Assembly (NCBI GenBank): GCA_002071175.1 | Contig: MWER01000004.1 | Span: 62,001 to 126,000, forward strand | Reading direction: 5' to 3' | Source: Bacteroidetes bacterium ADurb.Bin037 | GTDB lineage: Bacteria; Bacteroidota; Bacteroidia; Bacteroidales; UBA932 | DNA: 64,000 nucleotides | Part shown: positions 9,553 through 18,600 of the stretch, one piece after another | Numbering within the stretch: position 1 is the first letter of the stretch | Layout of the letters: each line of letters begins with the position of its first letter | Position numbers and translations under genes: made by a program | Notes under the pieces: model-generated | Told to the model about the DNA's origin: nothing | Database searches by the model: none | The model's input: only the letters and a program-made list of their open reading frames with translations

Positions 9553-9587
9553 CGGTAATATACAGGTGCTTTTTCCCGCTCAGGAGC
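9539..9587 (+). promoter_or_regulatory. alternative leader hairpins overlapping the leader-peptide stop
   Basis: Two perfect inverted repeats share bases and so exclude each other. ATTACCG 9539-9545 pairs with CGGTAAT 9553-9559. GCTCCTGA 9545-9552 pairs with TCAGGAGC 9580-9587. The leader stop codon TGA is inside both. Between the arms, 9565-9574 (GGTGCTTTTT) can pair with 9611-9620 (AAGATGCACC) with one mismatch and one G-U pair. That pairing would break the downstream terminator and serve as an antiterminator. Pairings were read by eye. Confidence 0.55.
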
Positions 9588-9602
9588 ATTCCGGTTTTTA
9601 AC

Positions 9603-9657
9603 ATATACATAAGATGCACCAGGCAGCACTCTGGTTACATCCGATGTATATTTTTTT
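9603..9657 (+). terminator. intrinsic terminator inside the leader (attenuator)
   Basis: Nested perfect stems are ATATACAT 9603-9610 with ATGTATAT 9644-9651, GATG 9613-9616 with CATC 9638-9641, and ACCAG 9618-9622 with CTGGT 9631-9635. They are followed by seven T (9651-9657). This is a strong Rho-independent terminator only 28 bases before the lyase start codon, so lyase expression requires read-through. It starts 50 bases after the Tyr-rich leader peptide ends. Confidence 0.75.
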
Positions 9658-9685
9658 CTAAATAACAGCAAATTTCAGAACCGTT

Positions 9686-11134
9686 ATGAATCCAATAACA
9701 TTTTACAACTCCGAACCTTTTCCACTGGAATTCCATAAAGTCCGTATAGTACAAAAAATAAATCTCGTTCCACTCGACAGACGGCTGGTTGCCATAAAAG
9801 ATGCAGGTTTTAACACCTTTAAACTGTCAACCAGAGATGTTTTCCTGGACATGCTAACCGATAGCGGTACAAATGCCATGAGCGACAATCAGCTTGCAGC
9901 CATGATGCAGGCAGACGATGCCTATGCCGGATCACAAAGCTTTGAAAAACTGCAAAAGGCCGTCCAGGATGTGCTGGGTAAAAAATTCATACTTCCCACC
10001 CACCAAGGACGGGGTGCAGAAAATGTCATCTGCCACACATTCATTAAACCGGGCCATGTCATTCCCATGAACTACCATTTTACCACAGCCCTGGCCCATA
10101 TTACGGCAATGGGAGGCAAAACGGAAGAACTTCTTCACGACGATGCTTTAATCCTGCAATCCGACAACCCTTTCAAAGGGAACATGGACATAGAAAAACT
10201 GGAAAATTGCATCTGCAAGCACGGGGTGGAAAATATCCCGTTTATCCGTATGGAAGCTTCTACCAATTTGATCGGCGGTCAGCCTTTTTCCATCAGAAAC
10301 ATGATGGATGTAAGAAAAATAGCCGATAAATACGGGATTATGCTCGTATTGGATGCCAGTCTTTTAGGCGAAAATGCTTACCTGGTAAAACAACGTGAAG
10401 AAGAATGGAAAGAAAATTCCCTGGAAGAGATCATAAAGATGATCACATCCCTTTCCGATCTTGTCTATTTTTCAGCCCGCAAGCTCTCTTCTTCGCGGGG
10501 AGGTGGTATTTGTACAAACCGGAAAGCACTATACCAAAAAATGGAAGCGTTCATCCCTCTCTACGAAGGATTTCTTACGTACGGCGGCATCTCTACCCGT
10601 GAGATTGAAGCCATGGCGGTAGGTCTTTATGAAACACAAAATGAATGTATGATAGGACAAAGTCCTGATTTCATCCGTTTCATGGTAAACGGTTGTATGG
10701 AAAAAGGGATACCTATGGTAACCCCGCCCGGAGTACTGGGTGCTCACGTGGACGCCATGCAATTCTGCAGTCACATTCCGCAGGAACAATATCCTGCAGG
10801 AGCATTGACCGCTGCCTTTTATCTCTGTTCGGGGATCAGGGGCATGGAACGCGGTTCGGTCTCAAGTGCACGCGACGAGAACGGGAATGAGGTCCCGGCC
10901 GATGTGGAACTGTTGCGCCTGGCTTTACCCCGGCGGGTATTCACACTTTCACAGGTGAAATACGCCATGGACCGCCTGGAATGGCTGTTCGATAACCGTA
11001 ATCTGATAGGCGGCCTGCGCTTTATCTATGAACCTCCGATATTACGGTTTTTTATGGGATCCCTGGAACCGGTCGAAGACTGGCCTGCACGTCTTGTAGA
11101 TAAGTTCCGTAAAGATTTTGGGAACAGTCTATGA
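9686..11134 (+). CDS. tyrosine phenol-lyase-like PLP enzyme (beta-eliminating lyase family)
   Basis: A 482-residue cytoplasmic enzyme of the tryptophanase/tyrosine phenol-lyase family. Family landmarks are LTDSGTNAMSD, Tyr80 in DAYAGS, THQGRGAEN (Arg109, phosphate), Asn194, Asp223, PLP Lys266 and Arg416. Positions that separate tyrosine phenol-lyase from tryptophanase look like the former: Met387-Glu388-Arg389 (TPL M379/R381) and Phe455 (TPL F448, His in tryptophanase). It would split tyrosine into phenol, pyruvate and ammonia. Oddities are Leu226 where TPL has Arg217, RKL instead of KKD around the PLP lysine, and about 20 extra C-terminal residues, so activity or substrate may differ. It is preceded by a Tyr-rich attenuator and followed by its own terminator. 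Confidence 0.8.
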   Translation: MNPITFYNSEPFPLEFHKVRIVQKINLVPLDRRLVAIKDAGFNTFKLSTRDVFLDMLTDSGTNAMSDNQLAAMMQADDAYAGSQSFEKLQKAVQDVLGKKFILPTHQGRGAENVICHTFIKPGHVIPMNYHFTTALAHITAMGGKTEELLHDDALILQSDNPFKGNMDIEKLENCICKHGVENIPFIRMEASTNLIGGQPFSIRNMMDVRKIADKYGIMLVLDASLLGENAYLVKQREEEWKENSLEEIIKMITSLSDLVYFSARKLSSSRGGGICTNRKALYQKMEAFIPLYEGFLTYGGISTREIEAMAVGLYETQNECMIGQSPDFIRFMVNGCMEKGIPMVTPPGVLGAHVDAMQFCSHIPQEQYPAGALTAAFYLCSGIRGMERGSVSSARDENGNEVPADVELLRLALPRRVFTLSQVKYAMDRLEWLFDNRNLIGGLRFIYEPPILRFFMGSLEPVEDWPARLVDKFRKDFGNSL

Positions 11135-11140
11135 CAACCG

Positions 11141-11185
11141 ACGGCATTTTCTTTACCGGCAAAAAAGGAAGTGCCGTTTTTTTTT
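11141..11185 (+). terminator. intrinsic terminator of the lyase gene
   Basis: ACGGCA 11141-11146 pairs with TGCCGT 11172-11177. The stem continues inward through TTTTCTTT 11147-11154 with its partner 11164-11171, giving about 14 pairs with two G-U. Nine T follow (11177-11185). It begins 6 bases after the lyase stop and isolates that transcript from the next gene. Confidence 0.8.
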
Positions 11186-11192
11186 ATCTTTG
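11185..11192 (+). promoter_or_regulatory. -7 box TATCTTTG before the DUF819 gene
   Basis: A perfect TAnnTTTG lies directly after the T tract of the preceding terminator and 4 bases before the ATG at 11197. If used, the mRNA would be leaderless or nearly so. No convincing -33 TTTG is visible. Confidence 0.45.
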
Positions 11193-11196
11193 TGTT

Positions 11197-12387
11197 ATGA
11201 GAATATATCTTATAGCACTGCTGTATATTGCAGGTCCCTTTCTGATCATATACCTTTTTCAGCGTTTTCGGTTCTTTTCAAATATCGGTACCGTTATTCT
11301 TGCCTACGCAATCGGTCTGATTATGTCGTTTTCCGGATTGATGAGGGTCCCGGCAGAAGAAGCGGAAGTGCTGGGGAACATGCAGACGTGGATCATGAAC
11401 CTGAGCGTTCCCATTGCCATTCCCCTTATGTTGTTTTCATCTCACTTTACCCTGTGGTTCAGGACCCTGAAAAAAACATTCACCACCCTGGTGGCAGGCA
11501 TAGTCTCCATTATGGCAACCATAACCATAGCTTACTTACTGTTCCACAAAGCCGGCATTCCGGAATTATGGAAGACTTGTGGTATGCTGGTAGGTATGTA
11601 CACAGGAGGCGTATTGAACTTTGCTTCGCTCAAACAAATCCTGAATGTGAACTATGACACGTATATACTGGTTCAGACATTCGATACGTCATTGTCCTTT
11701 TTTCTGCTCCTGTTCTTCCTTTCGGGAGGATATAAGATCATCCGTAAAATTTTACCCTATGCCCAGGCAAAGGAAATTGCCGGCAATATTCCCGATGAAA
11801 CTACCGTCAAAGTGAAAAAGGAAAATTTTGAGGATTACTCCGGAATGTTCAATAAAAAAGTCCGGTGGAAACTATTAACGGCTCTTCTTTGGTCCATAGC
11901 CTGCCTGGGAATCGGAGCAGGGATCTCGATGCTGTTAGGGGCCGGACTCAATGAGCTGATCATCATTTTAACCATTACCACCCTCGCCATAGCAGGATCT
12001 TTTTGGAAGAAGATCCGGGAAATTCCCAAGACCTTTGAATTTGGAATGTATTTCATATTGGTCTTTAGTATAGTCATTGCCTCTATGTTCGATATACGTA
12101 CCCTCTTTAGCCGGGAAAGCCTGAACCTGCTGGTCATGGTAAGCTTTATCCTGGTCTTCTCCATATTGCTCCATTTGCTTTTAGCCCGGCTCTTTCGGGT
12201 GGAAGGGGATCTGTTTACCGTTTCACACATCGCTCTTTTGTTCTCGCCTCCTTTTGTCCCTCCCGTCGCTGCGGCCATGAACAACAGAAGGGTCCTGGTC
12301 AGTGGCATCATCGTTGGCCTGATAGGTTATGCGTGCGGAACATACCTGGGAGTTTTTATGGCAGGGATTTTAAAATGGATTGGATAA
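11197..12387 (+). CDS. DUF819-family integral membrane protein
   Basis: A 396-residue polytopic protein with about ten membrane segments, similar to the DUF819/YjcL family. The longer frame from 11131 would translate the terminator of the previous gene, so the ATG at 11197 (MRIYLIALL) is chosen. Motifs include GMLVGMYTGGVLNF and, near the end, FSPPFVPPVAAAMNN, both glycine/proline-rich turns typical of transporters. The function of DUF819 proteins is not established. Its place next to a tyrosine lyase makes transport of an amino acid or product conceivable, but it has its own promoter and no direct link is seen. Confidence 0.75.
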   Translation: MRIYLIALLYIAGPFLIIYLFQRFRFFSNIGTVILAYAIGLIMSFSGLMRVPAEEAEVLGNMQTWIMNLSVPIAIPLMLFSSHFTLWFRTLKKTFTTLVAGIVSIMATITIAYLLFHKAGIPELWKTCGMLVGMYTGGVLNFASLKQILNVNYDTYILVQTFDTSLSFFLLLFFLSGGYKIIRKILPYAQAKEIAGNIPDETTVKVKKENFEDYSGMFNKKVRWKLLTALLWSIACLGIGAGISMLLGAGLNELIIILTITTLAIAGSFWKKIREIPKTFEFGMYFILVFSIVIASMFDIRTLFSRESLNLLVMVSFILVFSILLHLLLARLFRVEGDLFTVSHIALLFSPPFVPPVAAAMNNRRVLVSGIIVGLIGYACGTYLGVFMAGILKWIG

Positions 12388-12404
12388 CATTAACAATCTG
12401 ATAT

Positions 12405-13769
12405 ATGAAAAAAATAAACCGCTTATTGATATGCCTGCTGTTGACAGGATTGACGGTGCAAACTGTGGCTGCAGATAAGGACAGTACTGCAGTTGTCAAG
12501 AAAGGATGGACCTTTGGAGCACTTCCGAGTATAGGTTACAACACCGATCTGGGGTTCCAGTACGGAGCACTGGCCGAAGTGTATTACTACGGGGACGGCT
12601 CTACTTTTCCCCAATACCAACACCTGCTATTTGTAGAGGCCAACTATACTACCAAGCGCTCCGGACTGTTTCGTTTCTTTTACGATTCCAAATACCTGAT
12701 CCCGGGAGTGCGCGTCACCTTTGACCTGAGTTATATACCGGAAGCCATGTCCGATTTTATCGGATTCAACGGGTACTGTTCCGTATACAATCCGCAATGG
12801 GGAAAAACCGGGGAGACAGGCTACTTGTCCCGTGCCTTTTATAAAATGAAAAAAGAGTTTTTCCGTGCCACCGCAGATTTCCAGGGCACCATTACCGGTA
12901 ATCTCTCATGGAATGCCGGACTGGGAGTATTCAAGTATAAAACCGATGAAGTGAACATTGACTTCCTGAATCGGAATAAGGACGAGGACAAAAAGCTGCC
13001 TACTACAGACCGGCAGCCCACCTTGTATAATTACTATGACCAATGGGGCATTATAAAGAACAATGAACTGCACGGAGGAACCCATCCTTTTGTTCGTGCC
13101 GGTCTGACCTTTGACTCACGAGACCGTCCCAACAATCCCAGCCGGGGTATTTGGGCCGATGCCTTTCTCACGTATTTTGGGGCCTTTGGTAACCAGAAAG
13201 AATACAACCATTTGACTCTGAACGCTGCTTTCCGCCACTATGTGCCACTCTGGAGGGACAATATTATCTTCGCCTACCGCCTGGGTTACCAGGGATCCCT
13301 CTGGGGCAACTCTCCTTTTTACATGAAGAATTACATGGCCACACTGTTTACCAAACGGGCCAATTACGAAATGTTGGGAGGTGCCAACAGCCTTCGCGGT
13401 ATCGTACGTAATCGTGTAACGGGTGACGGTTATGCCTATGCCAACGTGGAATTGCGATTGAAACTCGTTTCCTTCCGGATCGCCCGCCAGGCATTTTACA
13501 TAGGGATCAATCCCCTGTTTGACATAGGGTATATCACCGATGATGTGGACCTGAACCGTTCCGAGACAGAGTTACGCGCACTGACGGCAGCTTCCGGTGT
13601 TACATACGAAGATTTCTTTGCCTCCAAGGACGGTTTTCATATGAGTGCCGGTGCCGGATTGAAGATCGTCATGAATGAGAACTTCATCCTATCCGTAGAT
13701 TTTGCCAAAGCACTTAACAAACAGGACGGGAACACCGGCTTGTACATTATGCTCGGATATATGTTCTAA
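12405..13769 (+). CDS. Omp85/BamA-like outer membrane beta-barrel protein
   Basis: A 454-residue protein with a signal peptide ending near VAA. The remainder alternates polar and aromatic residues as in a 16-stranded barrel and ends in Phe (MLGYMF). The segment GGANSLRGI carries the LRG signature of the Omp85 surface-antigen domain, and DSRDRPNNPSRGIW is the usual strand pair before it. No POTRA domains are present, so it is a short barrel-only member like those fused to or paired with lipases. It is 17 bases after DUF819. Its role is unknown. Confidence 0.85.
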   Translation: MKKINRLLICLLLTGLTVQTVAADKDSTAVVKKGWTFGALPSIGYNTDLGFQYGALAEVYYYGDGSTFPQYQHLLFVEANYTTKRSGLFRFFYDSKYLIPGVRVTFDLSYIPEAMSDFIGFNGYCSVYNPQWGKTGETGYLSRAFYKMKKEFFRATADFQGTITGNLSWNAGLGVFKYKTDEVNIDFLNRNKDEDKKLPTTDRQPTLYNYYDQWGIIKNNELHGGTHPFVRAGLTFDSRDRPNNPSRGIWADAFLTYFGAFGNQKEYNHLTLNAAFRHYVPLWRDNIIFAYRLGYQGSLWGNSPFYMKNYMATLFTKRANYEMLGGANSLRGIVRNRVTGDGYAYANVELRLKLVSFRIARQAFYIGINPLFDIGYITDDVDLNRSETELRALTAASGVTYEDFFASKDGFHMSAGAGLKIVMNENFILSVDFAKALNKQDGNTGLYIMLGYMF

Positions 13770-13779
13770 ACTACCGACC

Positions 13780-15429
13780 ATGAAACGTCATTGTCTGACA
13801 GCCATCTGCCTGGTCTTCTCTGCCCTGCTCCTGCAAGGAGAGAGCAGAGAGTCCCTGACCGGGTTTTTGGATCGTCTGGACAAGCAACTGGAACTCCGCT
13901 CCACCTATGAGCAAAACCGGCTTCAGCGCATCAATGCCCTGAAAAGCGTTTTGCAATATCAAGACCTTTCCCCGGAACAACGTTATAGCTTTTACCTGCA
14001 AATCATAGACGAATACAAAGCCTATAACTTTGATTCCACTATGTATTATATTGATATTTCCGCCGACCTGGCAAAGAAGTTTAATAATCTGTACAGGGAT
14101 AAGTCACAAATTCGCCGCGGTTTGCTATTTGCCACTTCCGGGAATTTTTTTGAGTCGGGGGATATTTTGTATAACGAAATCGATTCCCTTCAACTGGACC
14201 CTTCATTACTACCGGAATACTACTCGGCTTTACAGCGCCTGGCTGCAGAACTTGCTGAGTATTCTACCGATCCCGCCATCAAACATAGTTCACAGGAGAG
14301 GACAAGCTACTACCGGGATAAAATTCTGGAATTGCTTGACCCGCAGTCCGATGAATATATATATTATAAGTTCCAGGAAGCTTACGAACAAGGTGACCTG
14401 GAAAGGGCAGACAGTCTGTCAGCCATCCTGGTATCCCGGCACCAGGAGTCATCACATGCCTATGCCATATATGCTTACCACCGCTCTACTGTTTTTCAAA
14501 ACCGTGGAGAAGTGGACAGCCAGATGGAATGGCTGGTACGATCCGCCCTGGCAGATATCCAGTCTGCCGTCAAGGACCATGCTTCACTTACACGGCTGGC
14601 TACAGTCCTTTTTGAAACCGGAGGAAATATAGACAGGGCTTTCCGGTATATAGACATATCTCTGGCAGATGCATTGTTTTACAATGCCAAACTCCGCCCG
14701 TGGCAGGTTGCTGCGGTTTTACCTCAAATAGAAAAGAACTACCAGGAAAAACAGGTGGCACAGGCCCGGCGGGTAAAGGTGTTCCTTATTTCAATCAGTG
14801 CTCTGGTATTGATACTGATCGTTGCCATCGGTTACCTGGTAAAACAGACTCGCAAAACGATTCAGGCACATAAATCACTAAGGGGAATCAACAAAAGGAT
14901 TGTGGCCCAAAATAAGGAACTGAACCTGGTTAACGAACAATTGCAGCAACTCAACAACGAGATCGCTAAATCAAACCAGGTCAAAGAGGAATATATAGGG
15001 CTTTTCCTGGCTATTCTCTCCGACAACTTGGACAAGATGAAAGAATTCCGGGCCTATGTAAAACGCAGTATCCGTTACGGAAAGGTCCAGGAACTGACCG
15101 ACGAATTGAACAACATCGAATGGGCAGACCAGGAGATTGCTAATTTCTACAGGACATTTGACTCGGCATTCCTGGAACTTTACCCTACTTTTGTTGAAGA
15201 TTTTAACGCCTTGCTTGTTCCGGGAGAACAGATCGTTCTGAAAAAAGGAGAATTGCTCAATACGGAATTGAGAATCTTTGCACTGATCAGGCTGGGTATA
15301 AAGGATTCCGGCCGGATCGCCTCGCTGCTAAGGTATTCAGTCAACACCATTTACAATTACAGGGCTAAGATCAAGAACGTTGCCCTGGGTTCCCGGGACG
15401 ATTTTGAAAACAGGGTTTCATCCCTTTAA
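13780..15429 (+). CDS. DUF6377-type membrane-anchored HTH regulator
   Basis: A 549-residue protein starting at MKRHCLTA. A longer in-frame start would run back into the barrel gene. A signal peptide is followed by a helical TPR-like periplasmic part (about 25-330), one membrane segment (about 334-356), a coiled coil and a C-terminal helix-turn-helix (SGRIASLLRYSVNTIYNYRAK) resembling LuxR-type HTHs. This architecture, periplasmic helical sensor plus cytoplasmic HTH, is common just upstream of SusC/SusD pairs in Bacteroidota (DUF6377 type). It is therefore the likely local regulator of the next operon, sensing something in the periplasm. Confidence 0.8.
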   Translation: MKRHCLTAICLVFSALLLQGESRESLTGFLDRLDKQLELRSTYEQNRLQRINALKSVLQYQDLSPEQRYSFYLQIIDEYKAYNFDSTMYYIDISADLAKKFNNLYRDKSQIRRGLLFATSGNFFESGDILYNEIDSLQLDPSLLPEYYSALQRLAAELAEYSTDPAIKHSSQERTSYYRDKILELLDPQSDEYIYYKFQEAYEQGDLERADSLSAILVSRHQESSHAYAIYAYHRSTVFQNRGEVDSQMEWLVRSALADIQSAVKDHASLTRLATVLFETGGNIDRAFRYIDISLADALFYNAKLRPWQVAAVLPQIEKNYQEKQVAQARRVKVFLISISALVLILIVAIGYLVKQTRKTIQAHKSLRGINKRIVAQNKELNLVNEQLQQLNNEIAKSNQVKEEYIGLFLAILSDNLDKMKEFRAYVKRSIRYGKVQELTDELNNIEWADQEIANFYRTFDSAFLELYPTFVEDFNALLVPGEQIVLKKGELLNTELRIFALIRLGIKDSGRIASLLRYSVNTIYNYRAKIKNVALGSRDDFENRVSSL

Positions 15430-15523
15430 GTCCACTTTTTCCTAAAAAAGAACAACACAAGTCACTGACATACAGCGGCTTAATTTTTTATCTTTCCCTA
15501 AAGTCCACTAAATTACCACTTTT
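15428..15523 (+). promoter_or_regulatory. repeated AAGTCCACT sites upstream of susC
   Basis: The 172-base gap before susC holds AAGTCCACT at 15428-15436 and 15501-15509, a shorter AAGTCACT at 15459-15466, and ACCACTTTT at 15515-15523 echoing TCCACTTTT at 15431-15439. TATCTTTC at 15489-15496 is a one-mismatch -7 box. The repeats flank that box and could be sites for the HTH protein encoded just upstream. No other gene is visible in the gap. Confidence 0.4.
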
Positions 15524-15601
15524 AAACATTCGGGGTATTAAAATATGTATTTTTATTCTAACCCAAATAAACAGAAAATCACCTAATCAAAACAAAAAAG
15601 C

Positions 15602-18600
15602 ATGAAAAAGCTATTGACCCTTTTGTTTTTAGGACTAAGCTGTTCGCTTTTTGCCCAAACGGTGAAAGTGAGCGGTACGGTTACCGGGAGTGACGGGACG
15701 TCCCTGCCCGGAGTTTATGTTATGGAAGAGAATACTACAAACGCCGTTTCTACCGGAATAGATGGTACTTATCTTTTGGAAGTATCCGTCGGAAGTAATC
15801 TTGTCTTCTCATACATAGGCTATAAAACGCAAATCATCCCCGTTACGGGAGCTGCCGTCATCCATGTGATTCTGGAAGAAGATTCCGAATTGCTGGAAGA
15901 AGTAGTGGTAGTAGGTTACGGTACACAGAAAAAAAGTGTTGTAACCGCAGCCATTGCAAAAGTTACTTCGGATGACCTGAAAAACGTAGCTCCGGTTCGG
16001 ATAGACAATGCCCTTAAAGGATTGACTTCCGGTGTAACGGTAACTTCGAACTCGGGACAACCGGGTGAATCGGCACGTATTCGTGTCCGTGGTGTCGGGA
16101 CTATCAATAATTCCGAACCTTTATACATTGTTGACGGAATGCCCATAGGAGGAGGTATTGACTACCTTAATCCCTCTGACATTCATTCTATTGAGGTTTT
16201 AAAAGATGCGGCTTCAGGAGCCGTTTACGGAGCCCGTGCAGCAAACGGAGTCATATTGGTTACCACCAAATCCGGTCAAAAAGGCGCTGTACGTGTATCT
16301 TATGATTTCACCTACGGATTCCAGAATCCCTGGAAAGAGTACGATGTGCTGAATGCAACGGAGTACGCCATCCTTATGAATGAAGGACACCTGTCACAAG
16401 GCAAGGCCCCTGTGTATAGCGATCCTTATTCTTTGGGTGAAGGCACCGACTGGCAGAAAGAGATCTTCAACTACAACGCGGCCCAGATCAATCATCAGCT
16501 AACTATCAGCGGTGCATCCGATAAGGTGAACTACTACATATCCTCCGGATATTACAAACAAGATGGTATCGTGGGTGGTAATTTCAACCGTTCCAACTAC
16601 GAAAGACTCACCATCCGCACCAATACCACTTACAACCTGATGGACCATTCAACCAAAAGGAATTTCCTCCATAAATTCACCATGGGTCTTAACGTTGCCT
16701 ATTCCAGGAGTACTTCCTTTGGGATCACCACCAACTCGGAATTCGGCGGTCCGCTGGGATCCGCCTTGGGTATGGCTCCTACATTAAAGGTTTATGCCGA
16801 CGATCCTGAGGCTTTATTGGCAGAGCACCCTACGGCTGTTAAGGATCCCCGGAACGGAAAACCTTTCAGTATTGTTGAAGGCAGTATCTATAACGAAATG
16901 GTTAACCCCCTGGCATCATTGAGCCTTCCCGGTACGAAAGGCAATTCGGATAAATTTGTTTCAAATTTCTGGGGCGAACTTTCCATCTGGGATAACTTAA
17001 AGTTCAGAAGTTCCCTGGGTATTGACCTGGCCTTCTGGGGTAATGACGGGTGGAGTCCCGCTTATTTTCTGTCGACTAAAAACTTCCGCGAATATTCGGA
17101 AGTATGGTCATCCATGAACCGCTCCCTGGTATGGCAGGTTGAAAACGTACTCTCTTACGAAAAACAGTTCGGGTCCCATTTTATTCAGGCACTTGTCGGA
17201 CAATCCGCCCAAAGCAATATGGGACAGAATCTTCGGGGAGGGAACCGCTATCTTCAGGAAGAAGACCCGTATAAGGCCAACCTGGGATTCGCTACAGGAA
17301 CACAGGAATACCAGACAGCCGGCGGATACGTATATACCCCGCATCGGCTGGCATCCCTTTTTGCACGTATCAGTTACAACTATGCGGAACGGTACATGAT
17401 TCAGGCTACGGTACGCCGGGACGGATCCTCCAATTTCGGTCCCAATAACCTGTATGCCATCTTCCCTTCCGTTTCGTTGGGATGGAATTTTACCAACGAG
17501 TCTTTCCTCCGGAACAGGCCCGATTGGTTCTCCAGCGGAAAACTCAGGGCTTCCTGGGGAAAGAACGGGAATGAATCCATTGGCCAGTTCAAGTACACTA
17601 CCACCATGGCCTCAAGAAATAACTATCCTTTCGGGAATCCGGGCGTAGTTAACATCGGTGCCAAACCCAACGGTTTTGCCAATGCGGACATCCGCTGGGA
17701 AGAATCTACCCAAACCGACGTCGGCCTTGACCTGGCATTCCTCAGGAGCGCGCTTACCTTTTCTGTAGACTGGTATAAAAAGCGCACCACGGGCATGCTG
17801 ATGAACATCCCTGTTCCGGCTTATTCCGGAGACAGTGCCCCTACGGGCAACGTGGGCATCATGGACAATAGCGGATGGGAGTTCGATTTCAGATACCGTT
17901 TCAGCCTGGGTAATGTACATTTCAATATAGGTGCCAATGCCACATACCTGGAAAACCTGCTGGTGGAACTGGGTAACGAGAACGGTTGGCAAAATTACGA
18001 CTCACATAAGATCGGAACACTTACCCGCGCCCAGAACGGATATCCTTTCCCCTTCTTCTACGGATGGAAAACCGACGGCTTGTTCCAGAACTGGGCAGAA
18101 GTTGAAGCGGGGATCCAGCCCAATGCACAACCCGGAGATGTCCGTTTTGTAGATATAGACAACAACGGTGTAATCAATGACGATGACCGCACCATGATCG
18201 GGAAAGGCATGCCTGACTGGAGTTTTGGGTTCAACCTCGGATTTTCCTGGAAAGGACTTGATTTCAACGCTTTCTTCCAAGGTGTTTACGGTGTGGACGT
18301 ATATAACGTAACAAGACGTACGGACCTTTATTACATTAACCTGCCTTCCTACATGATGAACCGTTGGACAGGAGAAAATTCATCAAACAAGATCCCGCGT
18401 TTTTCTTTTGAAAGTGCTAACGAAAACTGGCGCGCATCGGACTTGTGGGTGGAAGACGGATCGTATTTGCGTCTGAAAAACATTCAGCTGGGATACACAC
18501 TTCCGACTCATCTGACCCGTAAGATCTTTATCTCCAGCCTGCGGTTTTATGTAGCGGGAGAAAATATACTCACCTTTACCAATTATTCGGGATTTGATCC

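Noticed and set aside
9475..9657. T-box riboswitch for tyrosine
   Set aside because: No T-box sequence or specifier-loop layout is visible, and the region encodes a start-to-stop peptide instead.
11131..11196. ATG at 11131 as start of the DUF819 protein
   Set aside because: It would translate through the terminator of the lyase gene. The ATG at 11197 follows a -7 box and begins at the first membrane segment.
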